Part shown: in pieces, positions 37,061 to 46,967 of the stretch | Position numbering within the stretch: the stretch's first letter is position 1 | How the letters are laid out: each line of letters begins with the position of its first letter | Assembly (NCBI GenBank): GCA_937121175.1 | Contig: CAKZKD010000005.1 | Span: forward strand, 186,001-250,000 | Direction: 5' to 3' | DNA from: an uncultured Flavobacteriales bacterium | GTDB lineage: Bacteria > Bacteroidota > Bacteroidia > Flavobacteriales_G > Salibacteraceae | DNA: 64,000 bases | The notes under the pieces: generated by a model | Database searches by the model: none | Told to the model about the DNA's origin: nothing | What the model saw: the letters and a program-made list of their open reading frames with translations, nothing else | Made by a program: the position numbers and the translations under genes

Positions 37061-39370
37061 TTATTTTTTCTTTTTCCGAGCTACACGTTTTTTGGCAGGA
37101 GCTTTTTTCTCTAATTCCACGCAATCTTCAAAAGTCAATTCTTTCGGATCCACGTCTTTTGGAATCTTCACGTTCTTTTTACCAAACTTAATATATGGTC
37201 CGTATCTTCCGTTAAGCACCTTCACATCGTCCTGTTCATCAAACTCTTTGATTAACATATTGGCAATGGCTTCCAATTTTTCGTCAATTAAAACCTGAGC
37301 TGCTGGCATTGTTACCTCTAAAGGATCTAACTTACCCAATGAAACGAAAATCTTCCCATATCTAATGTACGGACCAAACCGACCAACACCAATTACAACT
37401 TCTTCTTCCTTGTATTGACCTAATTTCTTAGGTAATTTAAAAAACTCCAATGCTTGCTCCAGCGTAACCTTAGTCATACTGATATTTCCGCGAATCGGTG
37501 AAAAGAGAGGCTTTTCTTCATCTTCTCGTTCCCCAATCTGAATCATTGGACCAAAACGACCAATTTTAGAATAAACGTTCTTTCCTGATTTTGGATCGAC
37601 ACCCAAAAGTCTTTCACCATTTGCCCTGCTCTCATCTTCAAGTGCAGAATTGACCGATTTGTGGAATGGTCCGTAGAAACGATCAATCATGTCGTTCCAC
37701 TTTTTCATTCCTTCAGCTATTTCATCAAATTCTTTTTCAACCTCAGCCGTAAAACCATAATCTAATACTGATGGAAAAGTTTTTACTAAATAATCATTCA
37801 CTACCCTACCAATATCAGTTGGGAATAATTTTTTTCGTTCAACTCCAGTATTTTCAGTCTTGTCCCCGGCTGTAACTTCACCTTTTCCAAGTAACTCTAG
37901 TTGGCGATACTTTCGCTCATAACCATCTCTGTCGTCCTTTTCTACGTATCCTCTTTTCTGCACAGTTGCAATAGTTGGGGCATACGTTGACGGTCTTCCA
38001 ATTCCTAAGGTTTCTAACTTCTTAACTAAAGAGGCTTCACTATACCTTGGTGGATGATTTGTAAACCGCTCTGTTGCAAGAATAGATTTGGGATTCAAAT
38101 CTTGACCTTCTTTCAGAGGCGGTAACATACCCGACTCATCAGCTTCTTGCTCATCGTCAACACCCTCCATATATACTTTCAAGAAACCATCAAAGAGCAA
38201 AACCTCACCTTTTGCCTTGAAGTGTTCAGAAGCAACTTCACTTATGTCAATACGAACATTGGTTTTTTCAAACTTGGCATTAGCCATTTGAGATGAAACT
38301 GTCCTTTTCCAAATTAAATCGTACAATTTTTGTAAACTAGAGTCCCCACTAACCGAGTGCTCTTCAAAATTTGTTGGACGTATGGCCTCATGTGCTTCTT
38401 GAGCACCTTTTGATTTGGTCGAATATTGCTTAGGGTTTGAATACTCAGAACCGTAAGATTTTAAAATTTCATCCTTCGCTCCATTGATGGCCGTCTCAGA
38501 CAAATTCATAGAATCTGTTCTCATGTAAGTAATTTTACCACTTTCATAGAGTTTCTGGGCAACAACCATAGTTTGCTGCACTGAGTAACCCAATTTCCTA
38601 CTTGCTTCTTGCTGCAAAGTTGAAGTAGTAAAAGGTGCCGAAGGTGAACGAGTTCCCGGCTTTTTCTCGATGGATTTTATTGTAAAATCACTTTTCTGAC
38701 ACTGCTTCAGAAATGCTAATGCATCTTCTTCTTTCTCAAACTTATGCTGAAGTTCAGCTTTCAATACACTTTTGTCATCCACCAAGAATTCCGCATTCAC
38801 ACGAAAAGCAGAAACTGGAACAAATGCTTCAATTTCCTGTTCTCGTTCCGCAATCAATCGAACAGTAACTGACTGCACACGACCTGCTGATAATGATGGC
38901 TTTACTTTCCTCCAAAGTACTGGCGATAATTCAAAACCAACTAATCTATCCAAGACTCTTCTAGCCTGTTGAGCATCCACCAAATTCTTATCAATCGTTC
39001 TTGGGTTTTCAATTGCTTTAGTTATAGCTGGTTTAGTAATCTCGTGAAAAACAATTCTTTTCGTTTTTTCAGGTGTTAACCCTAAAGTCTCGTATAAGTG
39101 CCAGCTAATTGCTTCACCCTCGCGGTCCTCATCCGTCGCTAACCAAACTGTATCACTTTTTTTAGCTAAAGATTTTAATTCTTTTACGACCGCTGTTTTA
39201 TCTTTCATCACCTCGTAATGAGGTGTAAAACCATTTTCAATATCAATTGCTTTATCCTTTCCAGCTAGATCTCTAACGTGCCCAAAACTGGACTTCACGG
39301 TAAATCCTTTTCCAAGGAACCCTTCAATTGTTTTGGCTTTTGCCGGTGACTCAACGATTACTAAATCCAT
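37061..39370 (-). CDS. topA: DNA topoisomerase I (type IA)
   Basis: Relaxes negative supercoils by cutting one strand. The 769-residue enzyme has the Toprim domain at the N-terminus (LVIVESPAKAKTIEGFLGKG, TDEDREGEAISWHL), the active-site tyrosine in GKITYMRTDSMN, and a C-terminal set of glycine-aromatic repeats (GRFGPYIRYG, GRYGPYIKFG) in place of the Cys4 zinc fingers of E. coli TopA, ending in a basic tail KKRVARKKKK. It is first in its minus-strand group and divergent from miaB across 242 bp. Confidence 0.97.
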   Translation of the reverse strand: MDLVIVESPAKAKTIEGFLGKGFTVKSSFGHVRDLAGKDKAIDIENGFTPHYEVMKDKTAVVKELKSLAKKSDTVWLATDEDREGEAISWHLYETLGLTPEKTKRIVFHEITKPAITKAIENPRTIDKNLVDAQQARRVLDRLVGFELSPVLWRKVKPSLSAGRVQSVTVRLIAEREQEIEAFVPVSAFRVNAEFLVDDKSVLKAELQHKFEKEEDALAFLKQCQKSDFTIKSIEKKPGTRSPSAPFTTSTLQQEASRKLGYSVQQTMVVAQKLYESGKITYMRTDSMNLSETAINGAKDEILKSYGSEYSNPKQYSTKSKGAQEAHEAIRPTNFEEHSVSGDSSLQKLYDLIWKRTVSSQMANAKFEKTNVRIDISEVASEHFKAKGEVLLFDGFLKVYMEGVDDEQEADESGMLPPLKEGQDLNPKSILATERFTNHPPRYSEASLVKKLETLGIGRPSTYAPTIATVQKRGYVEKDDRDGYERKYRQLELLGKGEVTAGDKTENTGVERKKLFPTDIGRVVNDYLVKTFPSVLDYGFTAEVEKEFDEIAEGMKKWNDMIDRFYGPFHKSVNSALEDESRANGERLLGVDPKSGKNVYSKIGRFGPMIQIGEREDEEKPLFSPIRGNISMTKVTLEQALEFFKLPKKLGQYKEEEVVIGVGRFGPYIRYGKIFVSLGKLDPLEVTMPAAQVLIDEKLEAIANMLIKEFDEQDDVKVLNGRYGPYIKFGKKNVKIPKDVDPKELTFEDCVELEKKAPAKKRVARKKKK

Positions 39371-39430
39371 GTAATATCAAATGTTTTTTATCGAAAAATG
39401 AATCTGTCAAATTCCGAATTTAGACGGTTG

Positions 39431-39437
39431 CAAAGTA
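39431..39437 (-). promoter_or_regulatory. Candidate -7 box of topA (TACTTTG)
   Basis: TACTTTG on the minus strand, 60 bp before the topA ATG, is one base short of TAnnTTTG; the same heptamer recurs before other genes here (19942-19948, 56895-56901 and 56948-56954). Confidence 0.35.
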
Positions 39438-39574
39438 AGTTAATCTTTAAAACTTCAACAGTCCTGTTGTTATTTTGGTGTTGAAAGAGCGAAAAACGCC
39501 CCTTCAATTTACCTGAATTTGTGTTCTTTTAACCACCCAAAATATGCCACTATGGCAGCTACTTAAATATTGGC

Positions 39575-39582
39575 TAATTTTG
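39575..39582 (+). promoter_or_regulatory. Candidate -7 box of miaB (TAATTTTG)
   Basis: TAATTTTG fits TAnnTTTG and lies 30 bp before the miaB ATG. A TATGG at 39551-39555 sits near the -33 distance but is not a TTG. The gap 39371-39612 holds this and the topA box and no other feature I can support. Confidence 0.45.
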
Positions 39583-39612
39583 CACCACAAATTCAGACAC
39601 TAAGCGAATTAC

Positions 39613-41043
39613 ATGTCAATAGACACAAAAGATATTGTTGAAGAAAAACCAGGGAATTCTACCTTGGTTGACCTGCCTTCAAATCCCAACGGAAAAAAAG
39701 TTTATTTAGAGTCTTATGGTTGCGCAATGAATTTCTCGGATAGCGAAATTGTTGCCTCTATTCTTACTAAAGAGGGTTATGCAACCACCTACAAACCACA
39801 AGAAGCAGATTTAGTTCTTATAAATACCTGCTCAATACGAGATAAAGCCGAACAAACGGTTCGGAATAAGCTCACCCAGTTTAAAGGAATGAAACGAAAG
39901 TTTAACCCTAAAATGAAAGTGGGTATTCTAGGCTGTATGGCGGAGCGACTAAAAACTCAACTACTTGAAGAAGAAAAATTGGTTGATTTGGTTGCAGGAC
40001 CAGATTCTTATAGAGCACTTCCTGAATTGCTAAAAGAAATAGACAGCGGACAAAAAGCCGTAAATGTTTTACTATCTAGAGATGAAACGTATGCAGACAT
40101 CTCCCCAGTTAAGCTGGGAGAAAACGGAGTTTCATCATTCATTTCAATTACTAGGGGTTGCGATAATATGTGTTCGTTTTGTGTTGTTCCGTTTACGAGA
40201 GGACGTGAGCGCAGCAGAAATCCAGAAACTATTGTGCAAGAAGCGAAAGAACTTTTTGAAATGGGTTTTAGAGAGGTAACATTGCTTGGGCAAAACGTGG
40301 ATTCATACCGTTGGAACATTACAAAAAAAGGCGAGGTAAAAGACGATTCTTTACCCACGGTCAGTTTTGCGCAATTAATGATGATGGTTGCCGAAGTAAA
40401 CCCTTTATTAAGAATTCGTTTTTCTACTTCCCACCCAAAGGACCTTAGTGACGAGGTACTTTACGCAATAAAAAAATACGACAACATTTGTAATTACGTT
40501 CACCTACCGGTTCAATCTGGTAATAGTGAAATGCTTAAACGGATGAATCGCGGATATTCTCGTGAATGGTATTTGAATAGGATTAATGCTATTAAAACAA
40601 TAACCCCTGAGTGTACCATTAGTACAGATTTAATAATTGGGTTTTGTGGTGAAACAGAAGAAGAACATCAAGATACAATTTCTTTAGTTAAAGAGGTTGA
40701 GTTCAGTTTTGCTTATATGTATAAATACTCGGAACGACCCAAAACATTAGCCGAACGGAAATATGAAGACGACGTACCTGAAAAGGTGAAATCTGACCGA
40801 TTGAGTGAAATAATTGATATTCAAAGGGAAAATCAACGAAAAACACACGACCGTTTTATAGGGTTAACCAAAGAAGTACTAGTTGAAGGACCATCTAAGA
40901 AAAACCCAGACGAATTGTGCGGTAGAATATCTGAAAATACAATGGTGATATTTCCGAATCGAGACTTTAAAGCGGGGCAATACGTGGATGTAAAAATTAC
41001 TGCTGCAACTTCTGCAACATTAAGAGGAGAAGCTATAGTTTAG
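39613..41043 (+). CDS. miaB: tRNA-2-methylthio-N6-dimethylallyladenosine synthase MiaB
   Basis: Radical-SAM methylthiotransferase acting on i6A37 of tRNAs. The 476-residue protein has the N-terminal UPF0004 domain with its three cluster cysteines ([28 protein letters not shown]), the radical-SAM motif in [20 protein letters not shown] (CxxxCxxC), [20 protein letters not shown] and a C-terminal TRAM domain. It is the first gene of a run that continues to secG, with 7 bp to the next. Confidence 0.96.
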   Translation: MSIDTKDIVEEKPGNSTLVDLPSNPNGKKVYLESYGCAMNFSDSEIVASILTKEGYATTYKPQEADLVLINTCSIRDKAEQTVRNKLTQFKGMKRKFNPKMKVGILGCMAERLKTQLLEEEKLVDLVAGPDSYRALPELLKEIDSGQKAVNVLLSRDETYADISPVKLGENGVSSFISITRGCDNMCSFCVVPFTRGRERSRNPETIVQEAKELFEMGFREVTLLGQNVDSYRWNITKKGEVKDDSLPTVSFAQLMMMVAEVNPLLRIRFSTSHPKDLSDEVLYAIKKYDNICNYVHLPVQSGNSEMLKRMNRGYSREWYLNRINAIKTITPECTISTDLIIGFCGETEEEHQDTISLVKEVEFSFAYMYKYSERPKTLAERKYEDDVPEKVKSDRLSEIIDIQRENQRKTHDRFIGLTKEVLVEGPSKKNPDELCGRISENTMVIFPNRDFKAGQYVDVKITAATSATLRGEAIV

Positions 41044-41050
41044 TGAAGTA

Positions 41051-42322
41051 ATGACGACTCAACAAATAAAACAACGATTCGAAATTATTGGTACATCCGA
41101 AGGACTTGACCATGCTATTTCTACAGCTATGCGTGTAGCTCCAACAGATTTGAGCGTTTTAGTTATGGGTGAAAGTGGAACTGGAAAGGAAAACTTCCCT
41201 AAAATTATTCACCAACTCAGCAATCGTAAACACAAAAAATACATTGCAGTAAACTGCGGTGCTATACCAGAAGGCACGATTGACTCTGAATTATTTGGAC
41301 ACGAAAAAGGTGCATTTACAGGTGCACAAAATACACGTCAAGGATATTTTGAAGAAGCCGACGGTGGAACTATTTTCTTAGATGAGGTTGGGGAACTGCC
41401 TTTGCAAACCCAAGTTAGGTTACTTCGAGTTCTTGAAACTGGTGAGTTCATTAAAGTTGGCTCCAGTAAAGTCCAGAAAACCGATGTTAGAATCGTTGCC
41501 GCCACAAATGTTAATCTGCCAGAAAGCATTCAAAAAAATAAATTTAGAGAAGACTTATTTTACCGATTAAGTACAGTTCCAATAACGCTTCCAGCCCTAA
41601 GAAATAGAAAGGGAGATATCTATTTATTATTTAGAAAATTCTCTTCTGACTTCGCAGAAAAATATAACATGCCACCCGTTCGATTGACCGAAGATGCGCA
41701 GCACATGCTTATGAATTATACATGGCAAGGAAACATTCGACAATTAAAGAATGTAACCGAACAGATTTCCATTATTGAACCAGAAAGAATAATAAATTCG
41801 GAAAACTTGCTGAAATATCTGCCTAACTACTCTAACACTAACCTACCCGCTATCGCATCCAAATCTGGCGGAAGCGAAGACTTTAGTAATGAAAGAGAAA
41901 TCTTGTACAAAGTGCTTTTTGACTTAAAGAGCGATGTAACCGATTTGAAAAAGTTAGTTTTAGAAATGGCCAGGACCAATAATATTGACACTTCAGATAC
42001 CGAAAATTCAAGAATTCTAACTCAGATAATTAAGGACGTTAATTCAAACCCTGAACGACAATTACCGGCAGCAGTGAATACCGAATCTACCTATCAGGAA
42101 GAAAAAAATGAATTTACTCCATCTTACGCGCCTAATTCAAGTGTTGATGGGTTTCAAGAACATGAAATTGTAGAAGAGTCACTTTCTTTGGAGGAAAAAG
42201 AAAAAGAACTAATTACCAAAGCATTGGAAAAATACAACGGTAAAAGAAAAATGGCTGCAGGCGAATTGGGCATTAGCGAAAGAACACTTTACCGAAAAAT
42301 TAAAGAATACGACTTAAATTGA
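41051..42322 (+). CDS. Sigma-54-interacting transcriptional activator without receiver domain
   Basis: AAA+ enhancer-binding protein of 423 residues. It begins almost directly with the ATPase: Walker A GESGTGKENF, the sigma-54 contact loop ELFGHEKGAFTGA, Walker B GGTIFLDEVGELPL, and the arginine finger region FREDLFYRLS. A long linker with a predicted coiled-coil (LKSDVTDLKKLVLEMART) separates it from a C-terminal Fis-type helix-turn-helix (KRKMAAGELGISERTLYRKI). There is no N-terminal receiver or PAS domain, so its signal is unknown. It sits between miaB and lptE and overlaps the latter by 4 bp. Confidence 0.93.
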   Translation: MTTQQIKQRFEIIGTSEGLDHAISTAMRVAPTDLSVLVMGESGTGKENFPKIIHQLSNRKHKKYIAVNCGAIPEGTIDSELFGHEKGAFTGAQNTRQGYFEEADGGTIFLDEVGELPLQTQVRLLRVLETGEFIKVGSSKVQKTDVRIVAATNVNLPESIQKNKFREDLFYRLSTVPITLPALRNRKGDIYLLFRKFSSDFAEKYNMPPVRLTEDAQHMLMNYTWQGNIRQLKNVTEQISIIEPERIINSENLLKYLPNYSNTNLPAIASKSGGSEDFSNEREILYKVLFDLKSDVTDLKKLVLEMARTNNIDTSDTENSRILTQIIKDVNSNPERQLPAAVNTESTYQEEKNEFTPSYAPNSSVDGFQEHEIVEESLSLEEKEKELITKALEKYNGKRKMAAGELGISERTLYRKIKEYDLN

Positions 42323-42828
42323 GAATCCAAGCAATCATATCATTAGGCGCGATTGCTGTTGTTTTTAGCGCATGTTCTGTTAACTATGGTTTTTCTGGCG
42401 CATCGGTTGATTATAACGAAGTTAAGACGTACTCCGTGGATTTCTTTCCTAATTACGCACCACTTGCCCAGCCTACATTGGCGCAGGAGTTTACGGAAGA
42501 GCTTCGAAATATTTTTTTGAATCAAACTAAACTCGATTTAGTCAAAACTGATGGTGACCTTCAGTTTTCTGGCAAAATAACCGATTACAGAACTGCGCCC
42601 GTGAGTATCCAAGCAAATGAGGTAGCTGCTCAGAACAAACTGACTATTACGGTTTCTGTGGTTTTTGTAAATACTAAAGATGACACCAAAAACTTCGAGC
42701 AAAGCTTTACGCAGTATGCGCTTTACGATAGCGACAAACCGCTATCCGAAGTAGAAAGTACCCTTATTGAGCAGGTTAATGAATTACTTACCCAAGATAT
42801 TTTCAATAAAGCAGTAAGCGATTGGTAA
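42319..42828 (+). CDS. lptE: LptE-like LPS assembly lipoprotein
   Basis: A 169-residue lipoprotein of the LptE family, which plugs the LptD barrel in LPS insertion. The signal peptide ends in SACSVNYGFSGASVDY with the lipid cysteine at residue 19. Other features are the TLAQEFTEELRNIFLNQTKL helix and the QFSGKITDYRTAPVS strands. The start is a TTG at 42319 overlapping the stop of the activator gene (TTGA), and the 3' end overlaps the next ATG. Family assignment rests on this signal, size and strand pattern. Confidence 0.85.
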   Translation: MRIQAIISLGAIAVVFSACSVNYGFSGASVDYNEVKTYSVDFFPNYAPLAQPTLAQEFTEELRNIFLNQTKLDLVKTDGDLQFSGKITDYRTAPVSIQANEVAAQNKLTITVSVVFVNTKDDTKNFEQSFTQYALYDSDKPLSEVESTLIEQVNELLTQDIFNKAVSDW

Positions 42829-43709
42829 TGAAATTAGACTGGCTTACTAAAAGTATTTCTAATCCAAACGTTTTGCTTGATTCAAAAGAAAATCTAGCAG
42901 AATTAAAAAAACGATTCCCATATTTATCGGCATTGCACACTTTCGATGCAAAATTGGAACAACTGGAAAGCGGTCTCGACTATCAAGATAAAATCAAAAA
43001 AGCCGCTGTATATTCTCCAAACCGAACTGTGTTATATGAATATGTAATTCAACCTGGAATTGAAAAAGCGATAGAAAAAACAGAACAAGCTAAATCGGAG
43101 GTTCGGGAACAATCTACTGAACAGACTTCCGTCAGTACTAAGCCTATTAATCTTGAATCGGAAGAGCAATTAAGTGCAAAATCTATTCTTGAAAAAGAAA
43201 TTCTAACTCATGCAATTTCTTCATCCATACTCAAAGAGTCGGATGTAGCGAAATCAACTGAATCAGAAGTTGCTAATACTGGAACACCTACTTCAAAACC
43301 AGAAGTTAAAAAAGAAAAGAAAATCGACCATTCTATGAATGTGTTGGCTTGGTTATCGACTGAAAACGAGGGACATGCTCCATCAATCGATTCAAGGCTA
43401 TCTGTAAAGAAAGAAGATTTAATCAACAACTTTATTCAACAAGGAGAAGAAAAAATCCACTTACCCAAAGAAACAACCAACACGTTTCTAGAAATTAATC
43501 GACCGCAAACGGAGTTTTTCTCGCCAGAAAACATGGCTAAAATGAGTTTAGCCGAAAACGAAGACTTTGTTACAGAGACACTTGCAGGCATTTACGCAAA
43601 ACAGGGCAATTCTAAAAAAGCAATTTCGGCTTACGAAAAATTAAGTTTGAAATTTCCCGAAAAAAGCAATTACTTTGCGCGCCTTATTCAAAAATTGAAA
43701 GAAAACTAG
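42828..43709 (+). CDS. Tetratricopeptide-like protein of unknown function
   Basis: A 293-residue soluble protein without signal peptide. The N-terminal part (LDWLTKSISNPNVLLDSKEN) is globular, the middle is a low-complexity acidic region rich in Ser, Glu and Lys, and the C-terminal 40 residues form one TPR-like helical hairpin (ETLAGIYAKQGNSKKAISAY, then KLSLKFPEKSNYFARLI). Its ATG overlaps the lptE stop by one base and secG follows after 6 bp, so it is part of the operon. No function is known to me; a role as a scaffold in envelope biogenesis would fit the neighbours but is conjecture. Confidence 0.75.
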   Translation: MKLDWLTKSISNPNVLLDSKENLAELKKRFPYLSALHTFDAKLEQLESGLDYQDKIKKAAVYSPNRTVLYEYVIQPGIEKAIEKTEQAKSEVREQSTEQTSVSTKPINLESEEQLSAKSILEKEILTHAISSSILKESDVAKSTESEVANTGTPTSKPEVKKEKKIDHSMNVLAWLSTENEGHAPSIDSRLSVKKEDLINNFIQQGEEKIHLPKETTNTFLEINRPQTEFFSPENMAKMSLAENEDFVTETLAGIYAKQGNSKKAISAYEKLSLKFPEKSNYFARLIQKLKEN

Positions 43710-43715
43710 AATACA

Positions 43716-44084
43716 ATGTTAACATTCATATTTATCGTAATTTTTATTGTTTGCATCCTCCTTATTGGAGTTGTACTTGTACAAGAATCTAAAGGTGGCG
43801 GATTAGCGAGCAGCTTTTCTTCTGCAAACCAAGTTATGGGCGTTAAAAAAACTGCCGATGTTTTAGAAAAAGCAACTTGGGGTTTAGCAATCTTTTTGTT
43901 GGTTCTTTGCCTTGGTGCAGCAGCATTGCAAGGTGGTGGAACAGCAGTAGAGTCAGGTCAAGAAGAGTCTCAAATTCAAGATTTTGTGGATAGCGAAACC
44001 ATTTTGCCACAACAAGGAACTCAGCAGGCACCGGCAGGTCAGCAGCAACAAGCTCAACCGGTTCAAGAAGCTCCAGCAGAGTAG
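43716..44084 (+). CDS. secG: Preprotein translocase subunit SecG
   Basis: Small inner-membrane partner of SecYE. The 122-residue protein has two membrane segments (IFIVIFIVCILLIGVVLVQE and TWGLAIFLLVLCLGAAALQG) around the family stretch KGGGLASSFSSANQVMGVKK. The C-terminal 30 residues are a Gln/Pro/Ala-rich tail. It ends the miaB run and is followed by a strong terminator. Confidence 0.95.
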   Translation: MLTFIFIVIFIVCILLIGVVLVQESKGGGLASSFSSANQVMGVKKTADVLEKATWGLAIFLLVLCLGAAALQGGGTAVESGQEESQIQDFVDSETILPQQGTQQAPAGQQQQAQPVQEAPAE

Positions 44085-44106
44085 AAAGAATTTAAAATCA
44101 TGTTTA

Positions 44107-44143
44107 AAAATGTCAGTATGTCATTCATACTGACATTTTTTTT
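44107..44143 (+). terminator. Rho-independent terminator after secG
   Basis: AAAATGTCAGTATG (44107-44120) and CATACTGACATTTT (44126-44139) form a perfect 14-bp stem with a 5-base loop, followed by further T residues. It lies 22 bp after the secG stop. Confidence 0.92.
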
Positions 44144-44185
44144 GCTTAAAACTGAAAAATTGACCCATTGTCAGTCGCTTATCCA

Positions 44186-44215
44186 TTGGCACATGAAATG
44201 ATTACAGCATGTTTG
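44186..44215 (+). promoter_or_regulatory. Candidate promoter of groES-groEL
   Basis: TTG at 44186-44188 and CATGTTTG at 44208-44215 are 19 bases apart, the spacing of the Bacteroidota -33/-7 promoter, with one mismatch in the -7 box. The groES ATG is at 44251. I find no CIRCE-type inverted repeat in this gap. Confidence 0.5.
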
Positions 44216-44250
44216 AAATTGAAAAAGTTTAACTAATAAATATTTTAAAA

Positions 44251-44526
44251 ATGGGATTAAGCATTAAACCTTTAGCAGACAGAGTAGTTGTTGAACCTGC
44301 TGCAGCTGAAGAAAAAACTGCAGGAGGAATCATTATTCCTGATACAGCGAAAGAAAAACCACAAAAAGGAAAAGTATTAGCTGTAGGAAGCGGAAAGCCG
44401 GATGAGCCAATGACAGTAAAAGTTGGTGATTCTGTATTATACGGAAAGTATTCAGGTACTGAAATCTCAATCGATGGTGGCGATTATCTTATGATGAGAG
44501 AGTCGGACATTTTTGCAATTGTTTAA
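44251..44526 (+). CDS. groES: Co-chaperonin GroES
   Basis: Seven-membered lid of the GroEL chaperonin. The 91-residue protein shows the family start [20 protein letters not shown], the mobile-loop region [20 protein letters not shown], and the end [13 protein letters not shown]. It is 26 bp upstream of groEL. Confidence 0.98.
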   Translation: MGLSIKPLADRVVVEPAAAEEKTAGGIIIPDTAKEKPQKGKVLAVGSGKPDEPMTVKVGDSVLYGKYSGTEISIDGGDYLMMRESDIFAIV

Positions 44527-44540
44527 TCACGAAAATTTAA

Positions 44541-46196
<1,656 letters not shown>

Positions 46197-46220
46197 GAAT
46201 TTAAGATTCCCTGAATAATT

Positions 46221-46268
46221 AAATCCCCTGTGGTTTTCTTGTAAAAGAAAGTTCAGGGGATTTTTTTT
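46221..46268 (+). terminator. Rho-independent terminator after groEL
   Basis: AAATCCCCTG (46221-46230) pairs with CAGGGGATTT (46254-46263) and is followed by five more T residues. The loop holds a weaker inner TTTTCTT/AAGAAA pairing. It begins 24 bp after the groEL stop. Confidence 0.9.
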
Positions 46269-46317
46269 GTGGGTGAAATATGAATGAATAATTTCGTTTT
46301 ATTCAAAACTATATCTG

Positions 46318-46929
46318 ATGAAAATCATTACCGTAATTGCCGCTTCGTTTCTATTTTGTTTTAATTTCCTCACAGCTCAAGAATATGTAAAACCAAAAAA
46401 CAGCATCGGTCTCTCAGCCGGTTTGAGCTTTATGAATTTATCGAGTGTTCAGAGCGAAAATAACGGACAGGTCACTGAAGGTACCCGAACCACTAATATT
46501 CCAGTTTTTGGTTTTTTTGCTGAAAGGCGAATAACGGCTAAAGTTGGTCTTGGAATGGAGTTTACCTATGCTTTAAATCAATGGTTTCTGGACGAACCCG
46601 GGATTGGTGGAATGGAAATTTCGTATTCGAGAATTCGAATTTTACCTATAATAAACATTCATTTCGCTGAGTATCAGAAAGAAAATGTAGTACACGATTT
46701 CTACTCCAGTTTTGGACTCGGGGTGAAGCTTGCTTCATTCGACATCAATTACGTGGGACCTAATTTCGGACGTTCACAGATTGAAGACGGCATTCCCATA
46801 TTTGAATTTCCCCTTGCCATGAAAACAGGCATTGGATACAGCATCTCTTCTCATAATGGATTGATGGGCAAAGTAGAATTGTCGCTAGGAGGTCCTTTCT
46901 TTGTGATTGGTGGAGGCTATGAATTCTAA
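46318..46929 (+). CDS. Small outer-membrane beta-barrel protein
   Basis: A 203-residue protein with signal peptide (ITVIAASFLFCFNFLTAQ). The body alternates glycine-rich turns and aromatic strands (IGLSAGLSFMNLSS, FFAERRITAKVGLGMEFTY, SLGGPFFVIGGGYEF), ending in the C-terminal Phe typical of barrels sorted by BamA. Similar in layout to OmpW/opacity-type porin folds, but I cannot name a function. A TAATTTCG box lies upstream. Confidence 0.72.
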   Translation: MKIITVIAASFLFCFNFLTAQEYVKPKNSIGLSAGLSFMNLSSVQSENNGQVTEGTRTTNIPVFGFFAERRITAKVGLGMEFTYALNQWFLDEPGIGGMEISYSRIRILPIINIHFAEYQKENVVHDFYSSFGLGVKLASFDINYVGPNFGRSQIEDGIPIFEFPLAMKTGIGYSISSHNGLMGKVELSLGGPFFVIGGGYEF

Positions 46930-46949
46930 GAGTATCTGAATCATTCTCA

Positions 46950-46957
46950 TACATTTG
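46950..46957 (+). promoter_or_regulatory. Candidate -7 box (TACATTTG) directly before GT39 gene
   Basis: TACATTTG matches TAnnTTTG and ends 10 bases before the ATG at 46968, which would leave a leader of only a few bases. No TTG at -33 is seen. Confidence 0.4.
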
Positions 46958-46967
46958 AACTTTAAGT

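Noticed and set aside
44161-44250. CIRCE element or sigma-54 promoter before groES
   Set aside because: No TTAGCACTC inverted repeat; TTGGCAC at 44186 lacks a TTGC element at the required spacing.
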